Source: Poa pratensis (lineage: Eukaryota; Streptophyta; Magnoliopsida; Poales; Poaceae). Taken from it: a stretch of DNA of 64,000 nt. A program made the position numbers and the translations under genes. Shown one piece after another: positions 47,051 through 57,376 of the stretch (position 1 is the first letter of the stretch; the number at the start of each line of letters is the position of its first letter). The notes beneath the pieces are model-generated. The model was not told the DNA's origin. It saw only the letters and a program-made list of their open reading frames with translations, and did no database searches. The stretch covers positions 25,879,981 to 25,943,980 of the forward strand of contig CAMZMU010000089.1 of the NCBI GenBank assembly GCA_947311845.1, read 5' to 3'.

Positions 47051-47422
47051 CTCAAGATCACACTAGAAGAAATCTGGCTTTTTCTACGCTCGGTTTTCGT
47101 GGCTAAAAAGTTTTCTCCGCGACTATTTGTTTGTTTTATTTCACAAAGTTCCTATGCGCATTATGTTTATGTTATCAGTTATTATTGTGAAAATGAATAA
47201 CTAGGAGCGTCGTTTTCCCGCCGACAGGTTTACCCCACCACCTTATACCACTAGATTTGCCCATTATAGTCCTTTGAACAAATGTGGCCCATAAAAACAA
47301 ATCTTAAAGCCCACTCCTCACTCTCTTTTTTTTTCTATATATACAAGAAATCCATGCCCCGCTCCACTAGTGAATCCCACTCTCCACGTCCAACCCTATA
47401 TCGCAACACTTCCCTTCTTTGC

Positions 47423-47587
47423 TACTCCCTCCGTTTTTAAATATAAGATGTTTTAGCATTTGTCCACATGCACATGTACACAAATGTATCTAGACAAGTT
47501 TTAGTGTGTATGTTCACTCACTTTAGTATGTATCTAGACAACATGTGCAACACCTAAAACATCTTATATTAAAAAACAGAGGGAGTA
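47423..47587. mobile_element. Stowaway MITE
   Basis: 47425-47585 with ends CTCCCTCCGTTTTTAAATAT and ...AACAGAGGGAG, inverted over about 30 bases (ATAAGATGTTTTAG), flanked by TA. 161 bases, typical Tc1/mariner-derived Stowaway. Confidence 0.95.
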
Positions 47588-47639
47588 CTAGTCACACTCC
47601 TCACTTCTCCTCGATCGCCACTCTCTCCACGTGCAGGAG

Positions 47640-47945
47640 ATGGTGCGCATGGAGAAGACGTTCAGGTTTTCCTTGGCAGCTCATATCGCGGGATTTCACA
47701 CATCCTCTAAAGCCGCTTTGGAGTACTCCATCGGCGTTCTTGACCAGTGGGTAATCTCATCATCCTTTATACATACCGTGTTTCATATTGTTCTTGCTTT
47801 CTCTGATTTAATCACACGTATTTATCTTTCAGACCCATGGCGAGGTCATCAGCGTATGATGCACAGAGGATGGCGTATATATCCGTGAAGAGGTCGCCAC
47901 TGTATCATGCGAGAGGATGGCGTGCATAAGAAACGGTCAGCTCAA
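47640..47945 (+). other. Possible small spliced ORF, unidentified
   Basis: A TATA-like tatatata at 47334-47342 precedes an ATG at 47640 with a 36-codon reading (MVRMEKTFRFSLAAHIAG) up to a possible donor (cagtgg|gtaatc) and an acceptor tttcag at 47832. A further open stretch ends at a TAG at about 47962, and AATAAA is at 48016. The joined frames do not read through without a stop at gtatga, so the model is weak. The Stowaway at 47425 would lie in its leader. No homology recognised. Confidence 0.2.
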
Positions 47946-48263
47946 GGACTCTTGCAAAAACTAGGAGATTTTTCCTAATTAGGGGTGCTATATTTTGTAG
48001 ATCTTTGTTGTTGAATAAAGAGGGGCCCAGGAGCCATTCTTTTAAATGTCATCAACAATTCTAGATCTGAATAGTTGAGAATTTGAGTACAAAGAATAGA
48101 CTATATAAAGAAGTGGTTGCAATATAAATTGCAATATGAATGGAGCAGACAAGACGAATTTTTAGATTGATTGTGATTAAGTTATGCGACACGCATGCGC
48201 TTTCCACTACGCAATTATTCCTGACGGGTTTTAAGCATCCTCTAACCACCATCACGACCTTTA

Positions 48264-48530
48264 GACTAGTCATAGTGGGGAGTAACATTGAGTGGTAACA
48301 TACTTATGTTACTACCTATTGTTACTATCTCTATAGTGGGTAGTAACTTATTTGTGATGTCATGCATGATAGCATTTATTAGGTTGTAGACTCATTTTGC
48401 CTTGGGGTGTGTGATGTTCCGGTAACTAGCTATGTTACTCCAACCTCCTCTCTCTCATTAATTACTTGCCACATCATCTTTTTTGCCTACGTGACATTGA
48501 AGTTACTAGCAATGTTTCTCCCACTATATA
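48264..48530. mobile_element. MITE with catagtgggnagtaacattg ends
   Basis: The left end is tagtcatagtggggagtaac followed by attg. The right end, read inversely, is tatagtgggagaaacattg. The two form an inverted repeat of about 19 bases around a 265-base AT-rich core with several ggtaac/gttacc words. This is a common Triticeae MITE type. The target duplication is not clear. Confidence 0.65.
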
Positions 48531-48679
48531 TGTATACGTATGATTGTGATTTTGTAATGTTCCTCTTGCGCCGCTCCTTTTATACGTAAACGTGAATGGA
48601 ACAATACCAATTTTATGTTACAGATATTGTATACAGATGGATTAAATAAGATAAAATTTTGTTTTCACCAATCAAAATA

Positions 48680-49070
48680 TTCCACTATAGAATTTTGCAC
48701 AACAACCCAATACGTGGTAGTTATGCATGATAAATTAGCAACCCCTGAAAGCATGTAATTGACAACGAGAATTTTCTAAACTTTGTACAGAAATACCTTG
48801 GTATTTTCTACACGTTCTATTAGTAATATGTTTCTTAGAATTGACGTTAGACTTGAAAAAGATTTACGGAGGGGTATACGGTCATGCTGCATTCATTTCG
48901 ATAGGGCATAGTAGTAAGACAACAATCAAGGCAGCCTACACCCTTTCTCATTTGTGAACATTTGAAATGACACGAGAATTTATGCATGATAAATTAGCAA
49001 CCCCTGCAAGCATGTCACTATAGAAGTTTGCACGTCAACCCAACACGTACGTGTAGAAAATACCAAGGTA
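48680..49070. repeat. Shuffled direct and inverted repeats
   Basis: Three segments occur twice. A (cactatagaa-tttgcac, 48682 and 49016) and B (atgcatgataaattagcaac, 48723 and 48982) are direct repeats but in the opposite order. C (taccttggtattttctacac, 48794) returns inverted at 49050. The layout suggests rearranged pieces of one small element. Confidence 0.7.
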
Positions 49071-49439
49071 TCCCTCTTTTTTGATGACTCGGTGGCATGT
49101 ACTCATATAATGTACTCGAACAGCTACTGGATTTAGTACAAGATTCATGGCAGAGACAACAATCTGGAAAGTTACAACATTTGGACATATGAATCTGCAC
49201 ATAGTTACAGGAAACTTGCAGTGCCAAGCACGTGCATAAAGTTCACTATACCTTTACATTTTTTCCAGCCCATGCATTTCAATCTGTAACTTAGCATTTT
49301 AGTGACTTTTTTTTTTAGCGGAGCATTTTAGTGACTTGTGTGAAGTATACTCCACCGAAGAAAAAAAAACTCACAAGAAAAAGACAAAACGGGCTGATTA
49401 GCCACGCTGTAGCTCGATAGGCCTGCTAGGGGCTCTCAG

Positions 49440-49568
49440 ATTCGAGCCCAAACTAACAGCGCGTGCGGAGTAGCATCGTGCCACGGGAACGGCAGAAGAG
49501 AAGGAGCAAGTTTTTAGTCCCACCCCGCGGACGGAAGGAGCAGCGCAGGAGGATGAAGGCTATAAAAG
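49440..49568 (+). promoter_or_regulatory. U2 snRNA promoter: USE and TATA box
   Basis: An upstream sequence element gtcccaccccg (49517-49527; plant consensus RTCCCACATCG) and TATA box tataaaag (49561-49568) are separated by 33 bases, the Pol II-type spacing of plant snRNA genes. The TATA box starts 33 bases before the RNA start. A monocot-specific RGCCCR word (AGCCCA) occurs at about 49446. Confidence 0.8.
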
Positions 49569-49593
49569 GAGACCCGGCTCCTCAATGCAACTT

Positions 49594-49788
49594 ATACCTT
49601 TCTCGGCCTTTTGGCTAAGATCAAGTGTAGTATCTGTTCTTATCAGTTTAATATCTGATATGTGGGTCATGTGTCCACAACGATATTAAATTTATTTTTT
49701 GTGGGGGAGAGCCCACCACGGTAGCTTGCTGCCGGGGCTCTCGCGTGTCGCCCAGGCGTTGCACTGCTGCCTGGCCTGGCGCACCCCA
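49594..49788 (+). ncRNA. U2: U2 spliceosomal snRNA
   Basis: The sequence begins ATACCTTTCTCGGCCTTTTG, the conserved 5' end of plant U2, and continues with the branch-point recognition region (gtgtagtatctgttcttatc), then aatatctgatatgtgggt and the Sm site region attaaatttattttttg. The 3' hairpins follow (gagcccaccacggtagc, cgcccaggcgttgcactg). Length about 195 nt, as in plants. It pairs with the intron branch point in the spliceosome. No mutation is apparent in the conserved 5' half. The end is placed by family length near gcacccc. Confidence 0.95.
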
Positions 49789-49958
49789 ACCAAATCAAAC
49801 AATAAACTTTCTGTAAACCTATCTTATGTCAGCTAATTAGCCTGCTATTTGATAAACTATTCATGTTATCGTCAACCTAACGTATCTTTAGTGGTCTCCG
49901 AGTAGAGCCGCTGTGCTGTGACGGGAAGCCATAGAGTTCGTTTTGGATAAATCCCACC

Positions 49959-52900
49959 ATGGAATTGGGGAGCTATGGCAATGGCTGCAGAGGAAGAGGG
50001 CGGAAAGGCATCCCGTCGCTCCTCTCCTCCCGGGAGGAGAACATCGCCTCCAACATCACCGAGGTGCTAAATTCCCCCGCTTCCTCCTCTTTGCTCGATC
50101 CAGATCTGTCAACCTTTTTTTTTTTGGAAAGAAGAAAATTGTTAATCTTGGTTCATATCCCGTGAGAAACAAATGGATTTAGGTGACGTTGATGTTTGTG
50201 GCGTCCCTTCTTATTTTCAGTCAAGTTTTGCTCAGTTACTTCAGCACTTTTAGGGAGTAGTAATATGAACTAGCACCATAATTCTTGCCTTCTTGGATGA
50301 ATACAGTATTATGAGTCCTTAACTGGAAGGAACTTGTTAACAAGTTTATCCTATTGAAGACATTGGACAGGAAATTTTATCATTTATCTGTTGAGGTTTA
50401 CTTGTACATTTCTTCAGCTCATAGGTTGGACGCCACTTGTAGAAATGAAGAACATTGCCAAGAAAGACGGCGTCCAAGCTAGGTTGGTTGGAAAGATGGA
50501 AGCATACCAACCCCTTTGCTCGGTTAAGGACAGGAGTGCTCTCAGGTGCGCGAATGCAGTGCTTCAGTGCCTTGTGATTCGCTTAGTAGTCTGCAAAAAA
50601 CAACTTCTTGATCTATGTGTCACTGGACGGGTCATTTGCTTCCGTTCTTTCTCTCCTCCTCCCGTTCTCCACCTCCCGTTGAGAGTCGCCTGTGGCTCCC
50701 CGGCCCGTTCCTCTCTCCCCTCCGGCGGCTCTGCCGCTCGAGGTCGAGAAGGACGCGATGTCCGGGCTGTACAGTGTAGCTTAGGGCTTGTGTGCGGCGG
50801 TATGCCGGAGTTGGGCTTTATGCCTGTAGTTTGGAGGGTGCCGGGTCGTTTGGACCAGATCTGGCGCTGCCCGGAGGTGTCTCTGCTTGCTGCGGTGCTC
50901 CGGCTGTCGGAGCTGAGGGCGATGGAGGCTGGCCTCATAGTGGACTCCCTAAATAAGGTCCCTGTTCTTTCTACCCCCAATATGCTTATTGGTGCTCGGG
51001 AATCTGCAGATCTGCCGACCTCCAGCTCCTTTCTTGCCGTCTTGGTGATGGGAAGGGGTGATGCTGAGGTTCGTCTTCCTCTGTATGGTTCTGGAGTGCT
51101 CTCTCCGCGTGCTGTGTCTAGGCTTTCCTCGAGCGGTGCCCTAGACCCCAGCTTGCAGATGTAGCTTGTCTTCCATGGTGGGAGGAGGATTGGTATGCTG
51201 ATGCTAGACACGCCTCTTCAATCAAGCTCGCGTGTGGCCGACAACGACAGGATTTCGGGTTTTCTTCTCCTCCTAGGTGCCCTCTCGGTGGGGGGATTGA
51301 AGATGGAGTTGATTCCCGTGTTCTGCTGTTGCTCGGCATCGGGAAGGTGGTGTTGGCACAGCTGTGCCGACTCCAGGAACTGCGCTGTGTTGCGGAGATC
51401 CCAAACTGTGGCGATGGTGCGCCACGGTTATCTTCGGCCAGAGAGGCCACTCCGCGCTCGGTTTCTTCGTCCATCCGAGCTTCTTCTTCCTTAGCTGGAA
51501 GATCTTCTTCGATCTCAGTGTGGGGCTCAACGGTGGCGGTGCTCCAAGTGGTTGCGTCCCCGGCGGCGCTGCTACTGCCTACGCCTGGAGGTCTTTGTCC
51601 GTCGGCGGCTTCGGTTGTGGACCTGATGGCTTTTTTCGGAAGCTTTCTAGGGTTCTGACTGTAATTTCTTTGGACCTGTTTGTAAGGGTTATTGTCTGTA
51701 AGGTCCCTGTTGTAATCTCGCCGCTATGTTAATGCAGTTCCAGGCCCTTCAGGGCCATTCCCTTGTTCAAAAAAAAAAAAAGATCTATGTGTCACTTCTT
51801 TTCCAAAAAAACTGAGATATTAATGGATGCCATTTGTATTTCTAAGATGTAAGCATACCTATATGTCTCTCCTTAAAAAAATATTGATATCTACATGTTA
51901 CTGGCACCAGTACATATTGAAGCTCTAACCACCAAAATGAACATCCTAATGTTGCTCCTATTTAAGAAAAGAAAAGGTAACCAACCGTAACTCTGGCACT
52001 GCATGCAAAATCATCTGCAGGATGATTGAAGATGCAGAGGAGAAGGGCTTGATCTCATCTGGTGTTACGACACTAATCGAGCCAACAAGCGGCAATCAAG
52101 GGATTGGAATGGTGTTCATCGCTGCTCAGAAAGGCTACAGGTTTATTGCTGTCATGCCTGCAAAATATTCACTTGACAAGCAGATGCTATTGAGATTTTT
52201 GGGTGCTGAACTCATATTAACAGGTGGGAACTAGGATTTCAGCGCCTATAAGTGGTTAGAAACTCAGTAGTAAATACCTAAACGCCTCATCTATAGAGTT
52301 TCTGACAAATATTTCTTAAGCTGAATTGTAGATTTTTGTTCCTATCTTGGTAGTTGTTCCAGCTGTTTATGTAGTTTTAACATATTGATGGTTGCCGATT
52401 CACTTGCAGAACATCTCCACTCTGATAAGTGTCAAGTAATGTCTGTCTCTCATTTACTGCAGATCCTGCAGCTGGGTTTAAGGGAATGATTGGCAAGGTG
52501 GAGGAGCTGATGAAGACTATACCAAATTCTCACTGTCTTAATCAAGTAACCAATCCAGCAAATCCAGATGCACACTTCAGATGGACTGGTACCAATATCA
52601 GAAAATATTTTCATCTTTTATACCAATTGTGAGATTTTTGATTCGGCACAACACTCTCGGGCATCATTTTACTGAATTGTCATTTTGTAAATCAAACTTC
52701 AGGACCTGAGATATGGAAGGACACAGCAGGCAAAGTGGATACATTTGTCGCCGCTGTTGGTACAGGAGGCACATTGACAGGTGTAGGGAGGTACCTGAAG
52801 CTGAAAAATCCATCCATAAAGATAGTGTGCGTGGAACCTTCAGAAAGCGCTGTAATTTCAGGTAATCCCATGACCATAGTATGTACTAGTATTTTCTCTA

Positions 52901-53379
52901 AAAAAAAGTATGCATTTATAGTTTAGGGACTGTTCCAGTTCCACACATAAAAAACAGAATTGTCAGTGACTCAGTGTAGATGGGCCTAAAGCATCTGCTA
53001 TTCCATTCTGTATTCAGGAGGTTCACCGGGGTCACACAAGATTCAGGGCACGGGGGCAGGTTTCATACCGGAGGTTCTCGACACATCGGTCATCGACGAA
53101 GTCGTGACAGTAAGCACGGAGGAAGCCATGGCAATGGCGAGGAGGCTGGCGAAGGAGGAGGGGCTGCTGGTCGGCATATCGTCAGGTGCAAACGTAGCTG
53201 CTTGCATCAAGGTAACTAACTGCTGATCTGAACATACCAGGTTAATTACATATATTTTATCATCTTCATGTCCGTGTCGCTCTGATTTCGTGGGTCTCTA
53301 GCAGATTGCAGCGAGAGAAGGGAACGAGGCGAAAATGATTGTTACCATATTCCCCAGCGCCGGCGAGAGATACATGTAA
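49959..53379 (+). CDS. Cysteine synthase / O-acetylserine (thiol) lyase-like PLP enzyme
   Basis: Seven exons with GT-AG borders: 49959-50063, 50418-50545, 52021-52223, 52463-52588, 52703-52861, 53018-53211 and 53305-53379, giving 329 residues with no frame break. It belongs to the beta-substituting alanine synthase family (cysteine synthase, cyanoalanine synthase). Landmarks are [20 protein letters not shown], the PLP lysine motif SVKDR, the substrate loop [11 protein letters not shown] (usual TSGNTG), [20 protein letters not shown], the PLP phosphate-binding GTGGTLTG and [12 protein letters not shown]. It ends at GERYM, about 20 residues earlier than usual. No transit peptide is evident, so probably cytosolic. 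The loop change resembles that seen in cyanoalanine synthases, so the reaction is uncertain. Intron 2 contains a retroposon. Confidence 0.9.
50610..51796 (+). mobile_element. Non-LTR retroposon in intron 2 of the cysteine synthase gene, 15-bp TSD and poly(A)
   Basis: The insertion at 50625-51781 ends in about 13 A and is bounded by the direct repeat gatctatgtgtcact (50610-50624 and 51782-51796). Its GC-rich body has no reverse transcriptase or endonuclease. The 3' tail (ccaggcccttcagggccatt) forms a small hairpin before the A tract. It is an ORF-less or heavily 5'-truncated LINE-type retroposon in sense orientation. Confidence 0.93.
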
Positions 53380-53383
53380 CGGT

Positions 53384-53490
53384 TTTGATGCAGTGCGCAG
53401 CTCTCATTTGCATGTAACGGTTCCAGCAAATATGAGCTTTTGATGCAGTGCGCAGCTCTCATTTGCATGTAACGGTTCCAGCAAATGTGA
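53384..53490. repeat. 54-bp tandem repeat at the cysteine synthase stop
   Basis: A 54-base unit (tttgatgcagtgcgcagctc ... aaatatgagc) occurs twice, at 53384-53437 and 53438-53490. Its internal catgtaacggtt also forms the stop-codon context at 53374-53385. Confidence 0.92.
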
Positions 53491-53809
53491 TGTTCCTTTG
53501 TAATAAGTGTGAGTCCAAAGGTCTCTTCTTTCTCCTGGTGCTAAGCAGAGCTTGCCTTGCTGACCAAAAGAGATGGCATGCCATTCATCCTGATAAAAGC
53601 TTTCTTTCTTCCTTGAGATGATACTAATAATAATCACCATCATCTAAGCAGGTCCAAAGATGTCCACTTCTCGTGCATGTAGTTAAAATTTCTATAGGTT
53701 ATAACTACCAGTAACAATCTTTTCATAATTTCGATTCTAGTACCATGATGACAGACGACTATCGAGTACACCCGATGCACCTGTATTACTTGCCCAACTG
53801 AAAAGTTGC

Positions 53810-53892
53810 TACTCCTTCCGATCCAAAATAAGTGTCACAATTTTGAACTGGGGTTAGTTCAAAACTGCAACACTAATTTTGGATCAGAGGTA
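53810..53892. mobile_element. Short Stowaway-like MITE
   Basis: 53812-53890, flanked by TA. The ends ctccttccgatccaaaata and ttttggatcagag are inverted, and the interior is also partly palindromic (ttttgaact/agttcaaaa). 79 bases. Confidence 0.8.
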
Positions 53893-53900
53893 GTAAATAT

Positions 53901-54162
53901 TACTCCCTCGGTCTTAAAATATAAGTCGACCTTAAATTTCGCTGGTGAACGATGTACAAATTTGATCATGACTTGTACTTATAATATGTCTACAAAATTA
54001 GTATAATGATATATGAAATAAAACAATTTTACAAGACGAATCCAACGATACCATTTATACATTCTCAATTCACATATTTTAATATAGTATATATTATTGA
54101 TCAAAGTTAAACATCATATACCATAAAAATAGCGCGTCTTATAATTTGGGAGGGAGGGAATA
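53901..54162. mobile_element. Stowaway MITE
   Basis: 53903 to about 54160, starting ctccctcggtcttaaaatat and ending cttataatttgggagggag, flanked by TA. 258 bases, AT-rich. It lies only 10 bases from the previous MITE. Confidence 0.85.
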
Positions 54163-55970
54163 TGAAACAAATTCACGATGCTAGTATTATAACTTCATAA
54201 CACAAAGTATTATGTATCTATTATATTACAAATTTCATAACCAAATTTGTATGTACCTCAAACGAAAAGATTAAATTCAGCGTTTTCTAGTGTTAATTGA
54301 GCGTATTCAGAAGCCATTTTTTAGGGGTAAAGCACGTCACTTTATTGATTAATCCACAATGATCCGTCCTTTTCGAAGCAAAACATGGCCTCTTCTTTCA
54401 ACGATTTGCCTACTCCTACTTGTAGGCATTGAATTCGCTTCAGTCTTGGTGAACGAGTGCTATAGTAACTTCGGTGTTCTCAGGAGTTGCGTCTTTCTTT
54501 TTGTTGTTTGCTTATTATTGTCTATCATTTTTGTGTGCTGTGTTTCTCAAATTGTATTTGATCGGCTATCTAGAACTTTATCAGCTTAAAGCGGGTGCAG
54601 TAATACCTTTTTCTTCTAGAAAAAAACCAGATAATGGAAAATGCAGCTGGTGACGCAGTCCCTGTACGCCCGAGTTTCACTGATGGATCGAAGAACTTCG
54701 TCAGTTGTTAATGGGACTCTGATCGGTGCCGACAGTCCTCGCAACAGACTCACAGTTTTGCGCCAGTGCCGTTACCGAAGCAAAAAAGGCCAAAATGCGG
54801 AGTTGCTTTCGTCCCAAAAAGCGGCATTTAAGCAACGCAGAAAAGTTGGAGAGTAATTGAACGGATGCTTCCTTCAAAATGCAACATCGATCTTGATATC
54901 TTTTCTGTGCGACTATAGTAGCATTACTCTATCTGTTTTAAAAGGCCAGGAAATGTGAAACCACTAGTACCACAGCAGAACACTGGAATATCCTAAAATG
55001 CAAAAAAGGTCAAGTCTCATGGCCAGAGTCATTTTTCAGAATTATAATCAGCTCTAATATATGTTTTGTACTTTCAAGTCTATACCCTAAGAATAGCACG
55101 TCTCGGTAATTAACTTCATAGTCGCATCAACACAGCATAGCAGCCGCCGAAGGTTGGCCCCATACGTTTATAAGATATGTCACTGTCACCCAACTCTAAA
55201 TGCTGCATTACTCCAAAATAAATGTTGTACAAGCCAGAGCATATGCTGCTAGAAATCAATTGGCAAATAAATATATCAATCTACAACAATTTCGATGTAG
55301 AAAATTATTGTGGGAAAATATAACGGCCATCTTCAATATATCAGAAGCGCGTTTACAAAAAAAAAAAAGATTAACACTTGATCAAACTCTTTTCGTGCGG
55401 CATACAAGCGTAATATGTACTTGCATATGTGACTAAAAGAAAAGCAAAAACTTAATCTAGTTGAAGAAGAATCAATACTGCCAACCTACACGCCTCAATT
55501 ACGACCTAATAAAATAGATTTTCTCGAATTTGAATAATATATAAATACCTTATGTGTGCAAGGGGGAGAAAAGTTATGATTTCCCTCCCGAGTCGCCGCT
55601 AACGCCAATGCGACTCATGGCGGACTCTCAGTAGTACACAACAACTCTATAAACACGGAACAAAAACCCTCACTCGAAAGAAGATAGACCCCGCACTATA
55701 ATCCTGCCACTGACGCGGCAATAAAAAAGTTACCCATGTTAATAATTGCAAAATACAAACTTTAACTTAGTAATTACATTAGTTAAAACACCCACTTCAG
55801 ATGCGAAACTATACAAACAGAAAAGGCGATGACGACACCATCTTTGGCAGACCACCTAACCATTAGGCAGAGCTCCTACGGCTTCCGCTCGCTGCATCGT
55901 CGTCAGCTCCTTCGTCTTCCACCTCTCCCTAATGGACATAAAAAATAAAGAAGTAAGCAAACTTAGAAAT
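54163..55970. other. Intergenic DNA
   Basis: No supported gene. A minus-strand end aataaagtgacgtgctttac followed by A6 at 54317-54350 looks like the tail of a truncated retroposon. A 76-codon reading at 54359-54589 is hydrophobic (CVFLFVVCLLLSIIFV) but has no context that supports a gene. Confidence 0.35.
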
Positions 55971-55974
55971 GCAT

Positions 55975-56285
55975 TTTTTTAAAGAAAAAGGCAAAAGGCT
56001 TGCCTTAATTCATTAATAGAGAAAAAATGGCAACAAATGTTTTAGCGGTTACAGCCAGCCAAAGCGGCAAGAAACAACAACAAAAGAATTCATCTCCCGG
56101 AATAAGGTGACCCAAATGTTAGCACCGGCATATATATGTCCACTCCTTGGCTTCCAACTTGATCTTTGCAAAGATGATGGTAGGCATGGTGCTCTTGTTC
56201 CGGAAGACCTTCGCATTATGCTCGTTCCAAAACTCCCAAGAGGTAAGCATGAGAAGGGATGCTCAAGGACAAGATGAGCCCACCA
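55975..56285 (-). mobile_element. 5'-truncated LINE 3' end
   Basis: The minus strand reads SWEFWNEHNAKVFRNKS and AKIKLEAKEWTYICRC, then a stop. This matches the C-terminal end of plant LINE ORF2 proteins, downstream of the zf-RVT domain. A tail ending gcaaggcaagccttttgcc-type sequence and a short A tract at 55975-55981 follow. Only the last 300 bases remain. Confidence 0.7.
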
Positions 56286-56289
56286 AGTA

Positions 56290-56876
56290 TTTATCGTAAT
56301 ATATCAAACTAGTAACTGCAAAACTGAATTAATTATCTGTTTAAGAAGAGAGGATATGACAGGACCTAGTAAGTTATTTTTGGTAATCAACCCAAATATA
56401 TTATCCACATAATTGAATAACCAGATTGAAATATAATATATTTTGCCATCAGTTTAATACACCAAACAAGAAAGTAAATAATCACCTATAAATAACCCAA
56501 GTAAATCAGTTCAATCGAATAACAATATCGGAACATAATATATAAAGGATAATCCTTCCGTTGTCTAAGAAACTATCTCTAGCGTACATAAAAGCCAGTA
56601 ATCTATTTGGACGGAGCTGGAAGCTGGTGCATGAGCACTGGTGTCAGTTGTCATCAGTGACGTTCACTAAATAGCTGCGAATTACCGTTCGTTTGTATAG
56701 TCAGACGAGGTTCATCCGTGAATCCAAGGAAAAACCCTATTTAATTTGTTCAACTTCCACTCACAATTTTTGAGGGTACAAAGTACAATCAGAAAAAGGC
56801 AGACTCCCTCTGTCCTCTGCTCCTACAAATTTAAGAGCTAGTCGGGCCTGCACTCATCTCCCCTGTCACTCCGTTC
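56290..56876. other. Upstream region of the DUF3511 gene
   Basis: AT-rich with no gene. It probably holds the promoter of the gene at 57065. No clear TATA box identified. Confidence 0.35.
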
Positions 56877-57003
56877 TACTCCCTCCGTTCTAAAATAGAT
56901 GACTTTCCTTTGTCAAGATACGGATGTATCTGCACTTGTTACACATCTAGATACATCCGCATGTAGACAAATGAAAGTCATCTAATTTGAAACGGAGGGA
57001 GTA
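56877..57003. mobile_element. Stowaway MITE in the DUF3511 gene promoter or leader
   Basis: 56879-57001 with ends CTCCCTCCGTTCTAAAATAG and ...GAAACGGAGGGAG, flanked by TA. 123 bases. An internal inverted pair gatgactttc/gaaagtcatc supports a hairpin. It ends 63 bases before the ATG at 57065. Confidence 0.93.
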
Positions 57004-57064
57004 CCTTCCTATTCCTGGTTCCTACAACACAGAGTCATCAAGCTAGCGAGCCATACATACACCA

Positions 57065-57376
57065 ATGGAGAGGTCAAGGTCCTGCCCAGAGAAGAGCAGC
57101 AGCAACAACACCCACGCCGAACTGCGGCGCTACAATTCCTCCTACGTCACACCCAAGAAGTTAACCGGCGCCGCATGGCCTTCTCCTGCACCTTCTTCTT
57201 CCTCGTCGGCGGCGATCGGTTCGAAGGCGAAGATGTGGGGTGGTGGCTTCGGTGGTACGAGGAGGTTGGTGGGGTACAGGGTGTACGGCGTGGAGGGGAA
57301 AATGAAGGTGTCACTGAAGAAGGGCGTGAGGTGGCTTAAGAGGAAGTGCAACAAGGTGGTGGACGGCTTGTGGTGA
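57065..57376 (+). CDS. Small DUF3511-domain protein
   Basis: An intact 103-residue single-exon reading. The N-terminus is Ser/Arg/Pro-rich (MERSRSCPEKSSSNNTHAEL, RRYNSSYV). The basic C-terminus GYRVYGVEGKMKVSLKKGVR followed by WLKRKCNKVV matches the plant DUF3511 signature (Y-x-x-Y-x-x-E-G-K-x-K-x-S-x-K/R ... W-x-K). Function unknown. Members are small plant-specific proteins. The start context is aatgg, with a Stowaway element just upstream. Confidence 0.8.
   Translation: MERSRSCPEKSSSNNTHAELRRYNSSYVTPKKLTGAAWPSPAPSSSSSAAIGSKAKMWGGGFGGTRRLVGYRVYGVEGKMKVSLKKGVRWLKRKCNKVVDGLW

Noticed and set aside
50391..51164. 257-codon plus-strand open frame running from cysteine synthase exon 2 into the intron
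   Set aside because: Exon 2 has a clear donor at 50546. The rest of the frame is retroposon sequence bounded by a target-site duplication.
54359..54589. 76-codon hydrophobic ORF
   Set aside because: Lies in retroposon-like debris, with no homology recognised and no splice or promoter context.
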